Below are positions 52,018 to 61,636 of a stretch of DNA of 64,000 nt, one piece after another. The stretch comes from Aquificaceae bacterium (GTDB lineage Bacteria; Aquificota; Aquificia; Aquificales; Aquificaceae): positions 204,741-268,740 of the forward strand of contig JBBFKQ010000001.1 in assembly GCA_037481935.1 (NCBI GenBank), written 5' to 3'. Position 1 is the stretch's first letter. The number at the start of each line of letters is the position of its first letter. A model generated the notes under the pieces. It saw only the letters and a program-made list of their open reading frames with translations, made no database searches and was not told where the DNA came from. The position numbers were made by a program, and so were the translations under genes.

Positions 52018-52605
52018 TTAATCAGAAGTCAGGTCCTTTATGAGCTCCTGCTTTACCTCCTCCGGTATGAGGGTCATTGCCCTGTAATTGGGGTGGTTTA
52101 TTTCAACCCTGACCTGTTCCTTCTTAAAGTCCTCCACCTGCTCATCGGTGAGCCTCACCTTCAGAAAATGCACCACCGCTGCCTTTCCGTATTCATAGTC
52201 TTCCTTACTTCTCTCATCCGCTACAGCCCTAACAGTGTGCCTATTCCCTATGTGGAAGTATAGGTGGTCGTGTATACCCACGAGCTGGGGAAGGAGCCTT
52301 TTCCTCTCGCTTGCCTCGGGTATTTCTATAAACATGGTTACAGAAAGCTCATTTTTATCAGGTATCAGCTCGTTGTAGACATCTATCTCCTGCTGGATTT
52401 CCTCCTCCCTTACCATCCTCTCAGCTCTAATCATCTCCTGAATCTGAAACCAGACAGTTTCCCTGTTCTCAAAAACAAGATGAACCCACGGCTCTATAAA
52501 CACTCTCCTGTTCTTTTTGAGCTGTATTACTTCCTGAACCTTCTGTGGACGGACCTTCTCATATTCGTAGATGTTGAGGATTTCCTCTCTGGTTATCTTT
52601 TTCAT
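52018..52605 (-). CDS. DUF3501 family protein
   Basis: 195 residues, acidic, no membrane segment. Starts ITREEILNIYEYEKVRP and carries EIPEASERKRLLPQLVGIHDHLYFHIG, matching my memory of DUF3501, a family often found beside rubrerythrin-like proteins. Strong GGAGGTAAG ribosome site. First gene under the Fur-like promoter; the link to iron or peroxide is inference. Confidence 0.8.
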   Translation of the reverse strand: MKKITREEILNIYEYEKVRPQKVQEVIQLKKNRRVFIEPWVHLVFENRETVWFQIQEMIRAERMVREEEIQQEIDVYNELIPDKNELSVTMFIEIPEASERKRLLPQLVGIHDHLYFHIGNRHTVRAVADERSKEDYEYGKAAVVHFLKVRLTDEQVEDFKKEQVRVEINHPNYRAMTLIPEEVKQELIKDLTSD

Positions 52606-52632
52606 GGCTTACCTCCTTGCTTGTTTTCTTTT

Positions 52633-52661
52633 ATTATATGCAAATCATTATCATTTGTCAA
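52633..52661 (-). promoter_or_regulatory. consensus promoter with Fur/PerR-like box in the spacer
   Basis: Minus strand: -35 TTGACA (52661-52656), 17-base spacer, -10 TATAAT (52638-52633). The spacer reads AATGATAATGATTTGCA, with TGATAATGATT close to one half and centre of the Fur box. Lies partly in the 3' end of hisC and drives DUF3501-corA-(unknown)-ROK. Confidence 0.65.
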
Positions 52662-53707
52662 GAGCTTTTGAGAACTTTATGGAGTGCCTCAAGAAAGGCG
52701 TCGTTTTCCTCTGGCTTTCCTATGCTCACCCTCAGACAGTCAGGAACCATGTAAGAGAAATTCCTCACAAGCACACCCTCTTCTATTAGCCTTCTGTGAA
52801 GCTCGTCCCCAGACATGGAAAGGCTTTTAAAGAATATGAAGTTTGCCTCTGAAGGATAAACTCTTATACCCTTCATCCCGAGCATCTCCCCATAGACCCT
52901 TTCCCTCTCGGATATAACCCTTCTTACCTCTTCTTCAATGAGGTTGTAGAAATCCCTTAGAATAAGGGTTGCTATGACCTGAGAAGGGTATGTTATGTTA
53001 AAGGGAAGCCTTATTTTGTTTATTTCTCTTACCACCTCCTGATTACCTATCAAGATACCAACTCTCAGCCCAGCCATTCCTATTTTTGAAAGGGTCCTGA
53101 GCACCACCGTGTCATCTCTTTCAAGAGCTTCTTTGAGGAAGGTTTTCTTAGAGTAATGATAATAGGCTTCGTCAATCACGGTGAAAACTCCCTCACCCCT
53201 TATTTTTCTTACCTTTTCTTCTGAAAAGCAATTTCCAGTGGGGTTGTTGGGATAAGCAAAGTAGGCGAGGGCAGGCTTTTTTTTCCTTATGATTTCAAGG
53301 CTTGCTGGAAGGTCTATGTCAAAATCTTCATCCAGTCCAGACTCAATCCTTTCCCTTCCCAGCATGCGTGCGGATATGCCATACATGGAAAAGGTGGGAA
53401 CAGGATATAAGACTCCCCTGTCAAACTCACCTACAGCTATAGAGAGGTAGTATATGAGTTCATCAGAGCCGTTGCCCAGAACTATGTTTTCCGGGCTGAC
53501 GCCAGAGCGAAGGGCTATAACCTCTCTTAGCTCCTTTGCCTCCGGGTCAGGGTATCTGTTAAAGGGTATCCGGGAAACCTCTTTCCCTATACGCCTTTTT
53601 ACTTCCTCCGGGAGCTGGAGAGAGAGTTCATTGGAGGACAGCCTTACCTTTGCCCCCGTAGTTTCTGTCTTGTAAGGGGCAAGGTCCCTTACCCTTTTAC
53701 TTATCAT
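52658..53707 (-). CDS. hisC: histidinol-phosphate aminotransferase
   Basis: 349 residues, class I PLP fold. AYFAYPNNPTGN binds the cofactor phosphate region, VIDEAYYHY supplies Asp and Tyr, RTLSKIGMAGLRVG contains the Schiff-base Lys. The end overlaps the -35 of the next promoter. Overlaps the ribbon-helix-helix gene upstream by 4 bases. A broad aromatic aminotransferase role is possible. Confidence 0.93.
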   Translation of the reverse strand: MISKRVRDLAPYKTETTGAKVRLSSNELSLQLPEEVKRRIGKEVSRIPFNRYPDPEAKELREVIALRSGVSPENIVLGNGSDELIYYLSIAVGEFDRGVLYPVPTFSMYGISARMLGRERIESGLDEDFDIDLPASLEIIRKKKPALAYFAYPNNPTGNCFSEEKVRKIRGEGVFTVIDEAYYHYSKKTFLKEALERDDTVVLRTLSKIGMAGLRVGILIGNQEVVREINKIRLPFNITYPSQVIATLILRDFYNLIEEEVRRVISERERVYGEMLGMKGIRVYPSEANFIFFKSLSMSGDELHRRLIEEGVLVRNFSYMVPDCLRVSIGKPEENDAFLEALHKVLKSS

Positions 53708-53943
53708 TGTTGTTCCTGGACTTGCTCCTCCTCTTCTTCCTCTTCAGCCCTTCCAAGATAGAGCTCAAGCTCAGCCACCGTTGACTCCATCAGCTTGTCT
53801 TCAAGAATACCCTTTATGAGCCTGTTGAGCCTTCTCTCATCTCCCATGGCTATACCGTTGAGCACATAATACAGTCTCTTTGGAAGAGAAAGAACTACCC
53901 TTTTGTATCTCGCTCCACCCTTTTTTCTGGGTTTTCTTGCCAT
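53704..53943 (-). CDS. small ribbon-helix-helix-like protein
   Basis: 79 residues. Basic N-terminus, a strand YKRVVLSLPK, then two helices (KRLYYVLNGIAMGDE, RLNRLIKGILEDKL) like a ribbon-helix-helix DNA-binding domain, and an acidic tail (EEEEEEEQVQEQQ). Strong GGAGGAG ribosome site. It may regulate its own operon with hisC. Confidence 0.6.
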   Translation of the reverse strand: MARKPRKKGGARYKRVVLSLPKRLYYVLNGIAMGDERRLNRLIKGILEDKLMESTVAELELYLGRAEEEEEEEQVQEQQ

Positions 53944-53986
53944 TTTACTCCTCCTTTTTGAAGTTTTCTTAATTTAAAATTATAGC

Positions 53987-54787
53987 ATGATGCTTCTGTT
54001 TTTGTTTTTTATTATGTTGATTTCAATCACAAAAGCTGAAGAAAGCATGGAAAATTTCCCGGGTAAATACCAGGTTATATTCCTCCCAGAAGAACACACA
54101 AGCAGAGAAGACCATATCTTCCAGCTTGACATTATAAGGCTCTTAAGTTCAAAAAATTACAGGTTGATAATAGCGATGGAAATGTTCCAGCAACCCTTTC
54201 AGGATGCCCTTGACCAGTATGTGTCATGCCAGATAGATGAAGAGGAAATGCTCAGAAGGACAGACTACAGAAGAAGGTGGGGCTTTGACCCAGACCTTTA
54301 CAGAAGTATATGGAAGTTTGCCAAGGAAAAGGGCATAAGAATTGTAGCCATAAACATCTCCTCAGAACTGCTGCAGAGGGTAAGAAGAGAAGGGCTTGAA
54401 AGCTTAAGGGACGATAGCCTGCCCTTCCCTCTAATACCGCAGACTGAGAGAGAAATACAGAGGTTGAGAGAGGTGCTGACGGGGCATCCAAGGGTGGAAG
54501 AGAGAAGATTTTTTGATGTGCAGAACGCCTGGGATAACGGCATGGCGCTTGCAATAGCAAGGCTTCTGGAAAGGTATCCTGACCACAGGATAGTGGTGCT
54601 AGTGGGAAGAGAACATGCTCAGAGCTATGAAAGCGGTATACCGAGAAGGCTCCAGGTGCTCAGGCCCGGCGTTCGCATGAAGATACTCAAAAGAGAAGAA
54701 TTTCAGAGGGATTTCCTGTTTTCCACGGACTTTTCCAGAGAAAGCTCGTCGGCGAACTCTATAAGAGAACCAAACTGCAGACCATGA
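53987..54787 (+). CDS. ChaN-family (heme-regulated) exported protein
   Basis: 266 residues. Signal peptide (1-17, ending TKA). The core has the ChaN pattern: PEEHTSREDHIFQLDIIRLL, RLIIAMEMFQQPFQ, MLRRTDYRRRWGFD, and DNGMALAIARLLERYP followed by VVLVGREHAQ. The family includes a heme-binding lipoprotein; here the lipobox is missing. TAAAAT ends 6 bases before the ATG. The last 85 bases overlap recR on the other strand, so the C-terminal residues may be extra. Confidence 0.8.
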   Translation: MMLLFLFFIMLISITKAEESMENFPGKYQVIFLPEEHTSREDHIFQLDIIRLLSSKNYRLIIAMEMFQQPFQDALDQYVSCQIDEEEMLRRTDYRRRWGFDPDLYRSIWKFAKEKGIRIVAINISSELLQRVRREGLESLRDDSLPFPLIPQTEREIQRLREVLTGHPRVEERRFFDVQNAWDNGMALAIARLLERYPDHRIVVLVGREHAQSYESGIPRRLQVLRPGVRMKILKREEFQRDFLFSTDFSRESSSANSIREPNCRP

Positions 54788-55317
54788 GATATGCGGGTTA
54801 TCTTGAGGTTGGGAAACTGTTTTTTTATGAGCCTGGCCAGATAGTTGGCGGTTGCCTCCCCTTCAAGGTTCGGGTTTGTGGCAATTATCACTTCCTTAGG
54901 CCTGTGTCTTTCTATTCTTTCCATAAGAGTGTCTATGTTCAGGTCCTTTGGTGATATGCCTTCAAGGGGTGCTATCCTTCCGCCCAGCACGTGATAAACC
55001 CCCGAATACCTCTCCAGCCTTTCTATGGCAAAGGCATCCTGAGGCTCCTCCACCACACATATGAACCTTTTGCTCCTTTTGGGGTCTGAACATATCCTGC
55101 ACACCTCTTCTTCCGTGTATAACCCGCACTCCCTGCATGGTCTCAGTTTTTCAGCAGCTGCCTGAAGCACACTCACCAGCTCAAGCCTTTTTTCCGGGTG
55201 GAGCTTCAAAAAATTGTAGAGGAACCTTCCCGCTGACCTCTCCCCATAGGTGGGTATTTGGGTGAACTTTTCAAGGGCCAACCTGAGCGATTCTGGCAGG
55301 CTTTCCTCGTAGGACAT
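54703..55317 (-). CDS. recR: RecR recombination mediator
   Basis: 204 residues. Helix-hairpin-helix N-terminus, C4 zinc finger CRECGLYTEEEVCRIC (about 78-93), a Toprim domain (FICVVEEPQDAFAIE) and C-terminal Walker-B-like TRISHGLQFGSLIEFADE. Works with RecO and RecF. A TATAAT ends exactly 6 bases before the ATG, no ribosome site. Confidence 0.95.
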   Translation of the reverse strand: MSYEESLPESLRLALEKFTQIPTYGERSAGRFLYNFLKLHPEKRLELVSVLQAAAEKLRPCRECGLYTEEEVCRICSDPKRSKRFICVVEEPQDAFAIERLERYSGVYHVLGGRIAPLEGISPKDLNIDTLMERIERHRPKEVIIATNPNLEGEATANYLARLIKKQFPNLKITRISHGLQFGSLIEFADELSLEKSVENRKSL

Positions 55318-55349
55318 GGGAAAATTATAGCGGTTTTATAATATACAAT
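55318..55349. promoter_or_regulatory. divergent leaderless promoters of recR and trxB
   Basis: A 32-base gap. Minus TATAAT (55329-55324) ends 6 bases before the recR ATG; plus TATAAT (55337-55342) ends 7 bases before the trxB ATG. No ribosome site is present for either gene. Confidence 0.65.
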
Positions 55350-56279
55350 ATGCATCAGCTCCTCATAGTAGGTGGAGGACCAGCTGGCATATCTGCCAGC
55401 ATTTACGCTCAGAGAAAGAAGATGGACTTTGTTTTAATAACCAGAGATATAGGTGGTCAGGTAATAAAGGCCGGGGAGATAGAAAACTATCTGGGCTATG
55501 CCATGGTGGATGGGGTCATGTTCGTGCAGAGAATGATAGAGCAGATGGAAAGGCTTGGAGTTAAACCGGTTCTTGATGAGGTGGTAAAGATAGATAGACT
55601 GGAGGAGGGTTTCCTTCTCAGGACCCTATCTGGAAAAGAATACACCACAAAGATGGTGCTTTTCTGCACCGGTGCAGAACACAGAAGACTTGATGTGCCT
55701 GGCGAGAGGGAATATACGGGAAGGGGTGTTTCCTACTGCTATACATGCGATGCACCTTTTTTTAGAGATGTGGAGGTGCTTGTGGTGGGTGGGGGGAACT
55801 CGGGTTTTGAGGCTGCGGACCAGCTTACAAACTACGCAAGAAAAATATACCTCATGGAGATAGGCGACCACTTCAAGGCAGATGAGATTCTCAGGGAGAA
55901 GGTGCTTTCAGACCCCAAAGTAGTCCCCCTTCTAAGACACAGAGTGCTTGAAATAAAGGGAGATGGAAAAAATGTGAGGGGTGCTCTGGTGGAGGATATA
56001 GAAAAGGAAAGGGTATACGAGCTTGATGTGGAGGGAGTCTTTGTGGAAGTGGGGTTAAAGCCAAACTCTGAGCTGGCAAAGTCTCTGGGAGTTCTTACCA
56101 CACAGAGGGATGAGATAATAATAGACTGCAACAACAGGACCTCTGAGCCTGGCATATACGCAGCTGGAGACTGCACCAACGTGTTTGCAAAACAGATAAT
56201 AACCGCTGCCGGCGATGGTGCAAAGGCCCTCCTTTCCATATACCACGACCTCACCTACGGTGTCCACTCATGGATATAG
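55350..56279 (+). CDS. trxB: thioredoxin reductase
   Basis: 309 residues. FAD loop GGGPAGIS (8-15), redox-active CYTC (in VSYCYTCDAPFF, about 132-135; the usual form is CATC), NADPH loop VVGGGNSGFEAA and the late AAGDCTN. Reduces thioredoxin with NADPH. Overlaps deoC by 10 bases. Confidence 0.95.
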   Translation: MHQLLIVGGGPAGISASIYAQRKKMDFVLITRDIGGQVIKAGEIENYLGYAMVDGVMFVQRMIEQMERLGVKPVLDEVVKIDRLEEGFLLRTLSGKEYTTKMVLFCTGAEHRRLDVPGEREYTGRGVSYCYTCDAPFFRDVEVLVVGGGNSGFEAADQLTNYARKIYLMEIGDHFKADEILREKVLSDPKVVPLLRHRVLEIKGDGKNVRGALVEDIEKERVYELDVEGVFVEVGLKPNSELAKSLGVLTTQRDEIIIDCNNRTSEPGIYAAGDCTNVFAKQIITAAGDGAKALLSIYHDLTYGVHSWI

Positions 56280-56911
56280 CCAGCTTTATAGACCACTCCA
56301 TACTCAGGCCCAACCATACCCTTATGGAGCTTGAGGAGCAGGTTCGCCAGTGCGTGGATTCAGGTGTGTATGCGGTATGTGTAAACCCCTTCTGGGTAAG
56401 GAGGGCTGTTGAGCTATCAGGGGGCAGGGTTGAAGTCTGCTGTGTGGTGTCTTTTCCCTTCGGGCTTGATACAAAGGAGCAGAAAATACTGCAGGCGGTA
56501 AAGGCCCTCGAGGAGGGTGCCACCGAGCTGGATATAGTTATGAACATATCCGCCTTCAAAAGTGGTTTATACCACTATGTAGGCGAGGAGCTAAGAGCTA
56601 TAGCAAGAAATACGGAGGGGACCATAAGGAAGGTTATAATTGAAACTGCCTATCTGAGCGAGAAGGAGAAAAGACTTGCTGTGGAGCTCGTAGCGGATGC
56701 GGGTATGGAGTTTGTAAAGACTTCAACAGGTTATGCGCCTTCAGGTGCCACAGAGGAAGACATTAAGCTTCTGAGGGAAGCATCAGGAGGAAGGCTCAAA
56801 ATAAAGGCATCGGGTGGCATAAGGAGGAGAGCTCAGGTCATAAGGTTTCTGGAGCTTGGGGCTGAAAGAGTAGGAACCAGTAGCACCTTTGAAATTCTCA
56901 GGGAGGGGTAA
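56270..56911 (+). CDS. deoC: deoxyribose-phosphate aldolase
   Basis: 213 residues, class I aldolase. Schiff-base Lys in EFVKTSTGY and the second conserved Lys in KASGGIR. Splits deoxyribose 5-phosphate to acetaldehyde and glyceraldehyde 3-phosphate. Followed by the YkgJ-like gene after 3 bases. Confidence 0.96.
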   Translation: MDIASFIDHSILRPNHTLMELEEQVRQCVDSGVYAVCVNPFWVRRAVELSGGRVEVCCVVSFPFGLDTKEQKILQAVKALEEGATELDIVMNISAFKSGLYHYVGEELRAIARNTEGTIRKVIIETAYLSEKEKRLAVELVADAGMEFVKTSTGYAPSGATEEDIKLLREASGGRLKIKASGGIRRRAQVIRFLELGAERVGTSSTFEILREG

Positions 56912-56914
56912 GAT

Positions 56915-57457
56915 ATGGAAGATGTTTCTTATAAAAAACTGATGGATGTAATCCATGAAATACACTCACAGGAGCCCATAGAGCTTGGCTGCGCAGAAAT
57001 CAACTGTTTTCTGTGTGCGAAGGGTGGTAGATTAAAGCCCTGTGAAAGACTGAGAGAGGCTGTCATACTTCTGCCTGGAGAGAACCAGCTTCTCACCTTG
57101 CTCAACGGGAGACCCTTTCCAGAAATGAATGTGAATGGCTTCAGCATAGGCTTTCTTGCCCCCGAGGAAGATTGTCCCTTTAACATGGAAGGGTGGTGTG
57201 GAATACACGGAAGGCATCCTATAGACTGCAGGAGTTTTCCCATAGTGCCCTCTCTGAACGAAGAAGGAGACCTGATAGTCTCCATAGCCATAAACTGTCC
57301 TGTGATACCACCCTGGGAGTTCACAAGAAGATGGGTTGAAAACTGGTATAGAATATGGAAGGCAGCACCCTTAGAGTGGTTCAGGTTCTACTCAAAAGTT
57401 CCCACTAACCCCCTCAAACCCATAGCTATCTTTAAAGCGGAGGAAGGAAATGATTGA
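56915..57457 (+). CDS. YkgJ-family cysteine-cluster protein
   Basis: 180 residues. Cysteines in GCAEINCFLC, LKPCERL, EDCPFNMEGWCGIHGRHPIDCRSFP and INCPVIP, the UPF0153/YkgJ pattern that should hold zinc or an iron-sulfur cluster. Function not established. Overlaps purB by 8 bases. Confidence 0.8.
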   Translation: MEDVSYKKLMDVIHEIHSQEPIELGCAEINCFLCAKGGRLKPCERLREAVILLPGENQLLTLLNGRPFPEMNVNGFSIGFLAPEEDCPFNMEGWCGIHGRHPIDCRSFPIVPSLNEEGDLIVSIAINCPVIPPWEFTRRWVENWYRIWKAAPLEWFRFYSKVPTNPLKPIAIFKAEEGND

Positions 57458-58754
57458 AAGATACACAAGAAAGGAAATGGGACAAATATGGTCAGAGCTC
57501 AACAAGTTCAGGCTCTGGCTGAAGGTAGAAATTGCAGTATGCAGAGCATGGCACAGACTTGGAAGAATTCCTGCAGAGGCTCTCGAGGAGATTGAGAGGA
57601 AAACCTTTGTGGACCAGAAGGTCCTGCAGAGGATTGCAGAATATGAGAGAAAATACAGGCACGATGTGCTTGCCTTCGTTTCTGCTATAGGGGAGCAGAT
57701 TCCGGAGCACTCACACCACTTCCATATGGGGCTTACCTCTTCTGACGTAGTGGATACCGCCCTTGCACTGCAGCTCAGAGAGGCTCTTGAACTCATAATC
57801 AGAGGTCTGGAAGCGGTCATAGAAAAACTCAAGGAGCTTGCCATAAAACACAGAGACACACTCATGATGGGAAGAACCCACGGAGTGCACGCCGAGCCCA
57901 TGACTTTAGGGCTGAAGTTTCTTAGCTGGTATGAGGAGCTAAGGAGAAACAGGGAAAGACTCCTGCAGGCTCTTGAAAACATATCCTATGGCAAGCTCTC
58001 CGGTGCGGTGGGCACTTACTCCAACCTTGACCCTGAGGTGGAAAGGCTCGCCCTTGAGGAGCTTGGCCTTAAGGTAGAGCCGGTTTCTACCCAGATAGTG
58101 CCCAGAGACAGACACGCTCAGGTCATGTATGCCCTTGCCTCTACCGCCTGCGCCCTTGAGAGGTTTGCCACAGAGATAAGACACCTTCAGAGGACGGAAG
58201 TGCTTGAGCTTATGGAGCCCTTTGAAGAAGGTCAGAGGGGTTCATCTGCCATGCCACACAAGAAAAACCCCATACACGCAGAGAGACTGTGCGGACTCGC
58301 ACGAATAATAAGGGCAAACCTTATGGTAGCCCTCGAGAATATCCCTCTCTGGCACGAAAGGGACATATCCCACTCCTCTACCGAAAGAATCATACTGCCT
58401 GACTCCACCATAGCCCTGGACTACATGCTGAACCTATTTCTGGAAATGCTTCAGGGGCTTGTGGTCAATCAGGAAAGGATGCTCAAAAACATGGAACTCT
58501 CTCATGGCCTGTATGCCTCTTCAAAGGTGCTGGTAAAGCTCATGGAAAAGGGCGTGCCAAGGGACAGAGCATACCAAATGGTTCAGAGATGTGCCATGAG
58601 AAGCTGGGAAGAGGGTATGGCCTTTGAAAGGGCTCTGATAGAGGATAATGAAGTAAAAGCCTATCTCAGCCAGGAAGAAATAAGGGACTCAATAGAGCCC
58701 CGTGCCTTTCTGAAACATATAGACCATATATACAAAAGGAGCTTAGATTTATAA
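57450..58754 (+). CDS. purB: adenylosuccinate lyase
   Basis: 434 residues, fumarase/aspartase superfamily. Signature GSSAMPHKKNP (about 265-275), early TSSDVVDTA and GRTHGVHAEP with the catalytic His. Acts twice in purine synthesis. Overlaps YkgJ-like gene; followed by a DUF29 gene 3 bases later. Confidence 0.97.
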   Translation: MIERYTRKEMGQIWSELNKFRLWLKVEIAVCRAWHRLGRIPAEALEEIERKTFVDQKVLQRIAEYERKYRHDVLAFVSAIGEQIPEHSHHFHMGLTSSDVVDTALALQLREALELIIRGLEAVIEKLKELAIKHRDTLMMGRTHGVHAEPMTLGLKFLSWYEELRRNRERLLQALENISYGKLSGAVGTYSNLDPEVERLALEELGLKVEPVSTQIVPRDRHAQVMYALASTACALERFATEIRHLQRTEVLELMEPFEEGQRGSSAMPHKKNPIHAERLCGLARIIRANLMVALENIPLWHERDISHSSTERIILPDSTIALDYMLNLFLEMLQGLVVNQERMLKNMELSHGLYASSKVLVKLMEKGVPRDRAYQMVQRCAMRSWEEGMAFERALIEDNEVKAYLSQEEIRDSIEPRAFLKHIDHIYKRSLDL

Positions 58755-58757
58755 GCT

Positions 58758-59258
58758 ATGAGTCAGAAGTCAATCTCCAGAGAAGAATTAAAGGAGCTTT
58801 ACCACAGGGACTTCCCCCTCTGGGCTGAGATAAACCATGAGCTTTTGAAGGAAAGGCTCTACGACCTTGTTGACTGGGAGAACCTGCTGGAAGAGATAGA
58901 AGATATGGCACGCAGTGATTTAAAAACCTGCATAAGTCAGCTGGCAAGAATTCTGGAGCATATGTATAAGTGGGACCATTTTAGAGAGCTGGCAGGTGGA
59001 GAGACTGCAGGAAAGGGATGGATAAAAAGCGTGGAGAATGCAAGGGATAGAACAAAAGCAATCCTTGAAGATTATCCCAGTCTGAAAAACAGGCTACCGC
59101 AAGAAATTGAGAGAGCGTGGAGGCATGCAAGAACAGAACTCAGGATATGGCTCAGAGACAATGACTTCAACCCGGAGGACTTCCACATTCCCGAAGAATG
59201 CCCTTACACATACGAAGAGGTCATGACAAGAGACCTGAGGAAGGAGGCAAAACTATGA
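58758..59258 (+). CDS. DUF29 family protein
   Basis: 166 residues, helical. The family pattern is the early [36 protein letters not shown] and [11 protein letters not shown]; length is typical. Unknown function. Followed by trpB with a TGA/ATG overlap. Confidence 0.85.
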   Translation: MSQKSISREELKELYHRDFPLWAEINHELLKERLYDLVDWENLLEEIEDMARSDLKTCISQLARILEHMYKWDHFRELAGGETAGKGWIKSVENARDRTKAILEDYPSLKNRLPQEIERAWRHARTELRIWLRDNDFNPEDFHIPEECPYTYEEVMTRDLRKEAKL

Positions 59259-60463
59259 CAAAACATGAAGTTTACACCCTGCCCGATGAAAAGGGCTACT
59301 TTGGAGAGTTTGGCGGGAGGTTTGTGCCAGAGACCCTCATGTATGCCCTGGAGGAGCTACAAGAGGCTTACGCAAAGGTTAAAAAAGACCCATCCTTCTG
59401 GGAGGAGCTGCACCACTATCTGAAAGACTTTGCCGGCAGGCCTACACCCCTCTACTTTGCAAGAAGGCTTACCGAATATGCTGGAGGTGCAAAGATATAC
59501 ATAAAGCGTGAGGACCTTCTGCATACAGGAGCCCACAAGATAAACAACACCCTCGGACAGGCACTTCTGGCAAAGAGGATGGGAAAGAGGAGGATAATAG
59601 CAGAGACGGGTGCCGGTCAGCATGGTGTGGCAACTGCCACCGCCTGTGCCCTTCTGGGGCTTGAGTGCATCGTATACATGGGGGAAGAGGATGCAGAGCG
59701 TCAGAAACTCAACGTGTTCAGAATGGAGCTTTTGGGGGCAGAGGTGCGTGTGGTAAAGAGCGGTTCAAGAACTCTCAAAGATGCCATAAACGAAGCCCTC
59801 AGGGACTGGGTCACCAACGTGGAAACTACCCACTACATAATAGGCTCTGTGGTGGGTCCCCATCCCTTTCCCATGATGGTGAGAGATTTTCAAAAGGTCA
59901 TAGGTGAAGAGGCAAAGGCACAGATGATTGAGATTGAGGGCAGACTTCCCGATGTGGTAGTTGCCTGTGTGGGTGGTGGCTCAAACGCCATGGGCATTTT
60001 CTATCCTTTTGTAGAGCACGAGGAGGTAAGGCTCATAGGCGTAGAAGCCGGCGGGCTTGGAATTGATACAGGAAAACACGCCAGCTCCATAAACGGAGGC
60101 TCTGTAGGAGTGCTTCATGGCATGAAGTCCTACTTTCTTCAGGACGAAGAGGGTCAGATACAGCCAACCCATTCCATCTCTGCAGGTCTTGATTACCCCG
60201 GCGTGGGACCAGAGCATGCCCAGCTTTTCAGAAGCGGAAGGGCTCAGTATGTCTACGCCACAGACAGGGAAGCTCTTGAGGGCTTCAAGCTCCTTTCAAG
60301 GCTTGAGGGAATAATCCCTGCCCTCGAGCCAGCCCATGCGGTTCTTAGAGTGGTGGAGCTTGCAAGGGAGCTGGGCAGAGAAGGTATAGTGCTCTTTAAC
60401 CTCTCAGGCAGGGGTGATAAGGATATGATGCATGTAATGGGCTACATGAAAGGTATGCTATAA
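59255..60463 (+). CDS. trpB: tryptophan synthase beta chain
   Basis: 402 residues from the ATG at 59255, with AGGAGGC ribosome site; it overlaps the DUF29 stop as ATGA. PLP Lys in [13 protein letters not shown], catalytic Glu in ETGAGQHG, phosphate loop GGGSNAMG. TrpB1 type, so it should pair with TrpA, which is not in the window. Stop overlaps the atpG promoter. Confidence 0.97.
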   Translation: MTKHEVYTLPDEKGYFGEFGGRFVPETLMYALEELQEAYAKVKKDPSFWEELHHYLKDFAGRPTPLYFARRLTEYAGGAKIYIKREDLLHTGAHKINNTLGQALLAKRMGKRRIIAETGAGQHGVATATACALLGLECIVYMGEEDAERQKLNVFRMELLGAEVRVVKSGSRTLKDAINEALRDWVTNVETTHYIIGSVVGPHPFPMMVRDFQKVIGEEAKAQMIEIEGRLPDVVVACVGGGSNAMGIFYPFVEHEEVRLIGVEAGGLGIDTGKHASSINGGSVGVLHGMKSYFLQDEEGQIQPTHSISAGLDYPGVGPEHAQLFRSGRAQYVYATDREALEGFKLLSRLEGIIPALEPAHAVLRVVELARELGREGIVLFNLSGRGDKDMMHVMGYMKGML

Positions 60464-60470
60464 TATCCCT

Positions 60471-61337
60471 ATGCCAAAGCTTTCACCCAGAGACATAAGG
60501 AGGAAGATACAGGGTATCAAAAACACTCGCAGGATAACCAATGCCATGAAGGTTGTGTCCGCTGCAAAGCTAAGGCGGGCACAGGAGCTCATATACGCTT
60601 CAAGACCTTACTCGGAAAGGCTCTACGAAGTTCTCAAAAGCCTTGCATCTCACGTAGACCCGCAAACACACCCTCTCTTTGAGGTAAGAGAGGAAAAGGT
60701 ATGCGACCTTGTGCTCATAACCGCAGACAGGGGGCTGGCGGGAGCTTTCAATTCAAACCTGATAAGACAGGCGGAAGAGCTGGTAAAGAACAAACAGGAG
60801 AAGGGTATAAAGGTAAGCCTTGTGCTGATAGGAAGAAAAGGAGCTCAGTATTTTGGAAAAAGGAACTATAACATACTAAAAGCCTACGATGAGGTTTTCA
60901 GAAAGGAAATTAATTTCAGCGTGGTTAAAGAGACGGGTGAGCTTTTGAGAAGCAGGTATGCAAACAAAGAAACGGATGCGGTATATCTGATAAACAACGA
61001 GATGATAACAAGGGTAAGCTACAAGCCCGTGGTGAGAACCTTCCTGCCCTTTGAGAGGCTGGAAGGGGAAGGGGATTATGGCGTGTATGAGTTTGAGGTG
61101 GAGAGAGAGCTTTTTGTGAGTAAGCTGATAGACCTGTATCTGAACTATCAGCTCTACAGGGCTATGTTAGAATCTAACGCCTCAGAACACTTTGCCCGTA
61201 TGGTGGCTATGGACAATGCCACAAGGAATGCGGATGAGCTTGTAAAGACATGGACTCTAATATTCAACAAAGCCCGTCAGGAGGCTATCACTTCCGAGCT
61301 TATAGATATAGTGAATGCGGTGGAAGCTATGAAGTGA
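60471..61337 (+). CDS. atpG: ATP synthase gamma subunit
   Basis: 288 residues. N-terminal helix [29 protein letters not shown] (starts about residue 9, quoted in part) and the C-terminal [35 protein letters not shown], both signature helices. The central shaft of the F1 motor. Not next to atpA or atpD here, as in other Aquificaceae. TATAAT ends 6 bases before the ATG inside the trpB stop. Confidence 0.97.
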   Translation: MPKLSPRDIRRKIQGIKNTRRITNAMKVVSAAKLRRAQELIYASRPYSERLYEVLKSLASHVDPQTHPLFEVREEKVCDLVLITADRGLAGAFNSNLIRQAEELVKNKQEKGIKVSLVLIGRKGAQYFGKRNYNILKAYDEVFRKEINFSVVKETGELLRSRYANKETDAVYLINNEMITRVSYKPVVRTFLPFERLEGEGDYGVYEFEVERELFVSKLIDLYLNYQLYRAMLESNASEHFARMVAMDNATRNADELVKTWTLIFNKARQEAITSELIDIVNAVEAMK

Positions 61338-61636
61338 TGTACATAAAAACCCTTGAAGAAATAAAGAACAAGCTCATTGAGCTCAAGCCTTATCTTAGGG
61401 AAAAATATAAAATCAAAGAGATAGGGATTTTTGGTTATTATGTGCGAAGAAAGCAGAAGAAAGGAAGCGACCTTGATATACTTTTAGAGTTTGAAGAGAC
61501 ACCCGATTTGTTTACTTACATTGAGATTGAAAGCTTTCTTTCAAAAAAACTTAAGGTAAGGGTTGATCTCATAATGAAGTCAGCACTTAAACCATACATG
61601 GGCAGAAGGATTTTAAAAGAAGTGGTATATATATGA
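61337..61636 (+). CDS. MntA-like nucleotidyltransferase (antitoxin), altered active site
   Basis: 99 residues from the ATG that overlaps the atpG TGA. The GSX10DXD motif of MNT-type nucleotidyltransferases is seen as G33-Y34-Y35 ... D45-x-D47 (IFGYYVRRK and [12 protein letters not shown]), i.e. the Ser that anchors ATP phosphate is replaced by Tyr while both Asp remain. Such proteins add AMP to the HepT toxin. The gene is AT-rich. Overlaps the toxin gene by 4 bases. Confidence 0.8.
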   Translation: MYIKTLEEIKNKLIELKPYLREKYKIKEIGIFGYYVRRKQKKGSDLDILLEFEETPDLFTYIEIESFLSKKLKVRVDLIMKSALKPYMGRRILKEVVYI

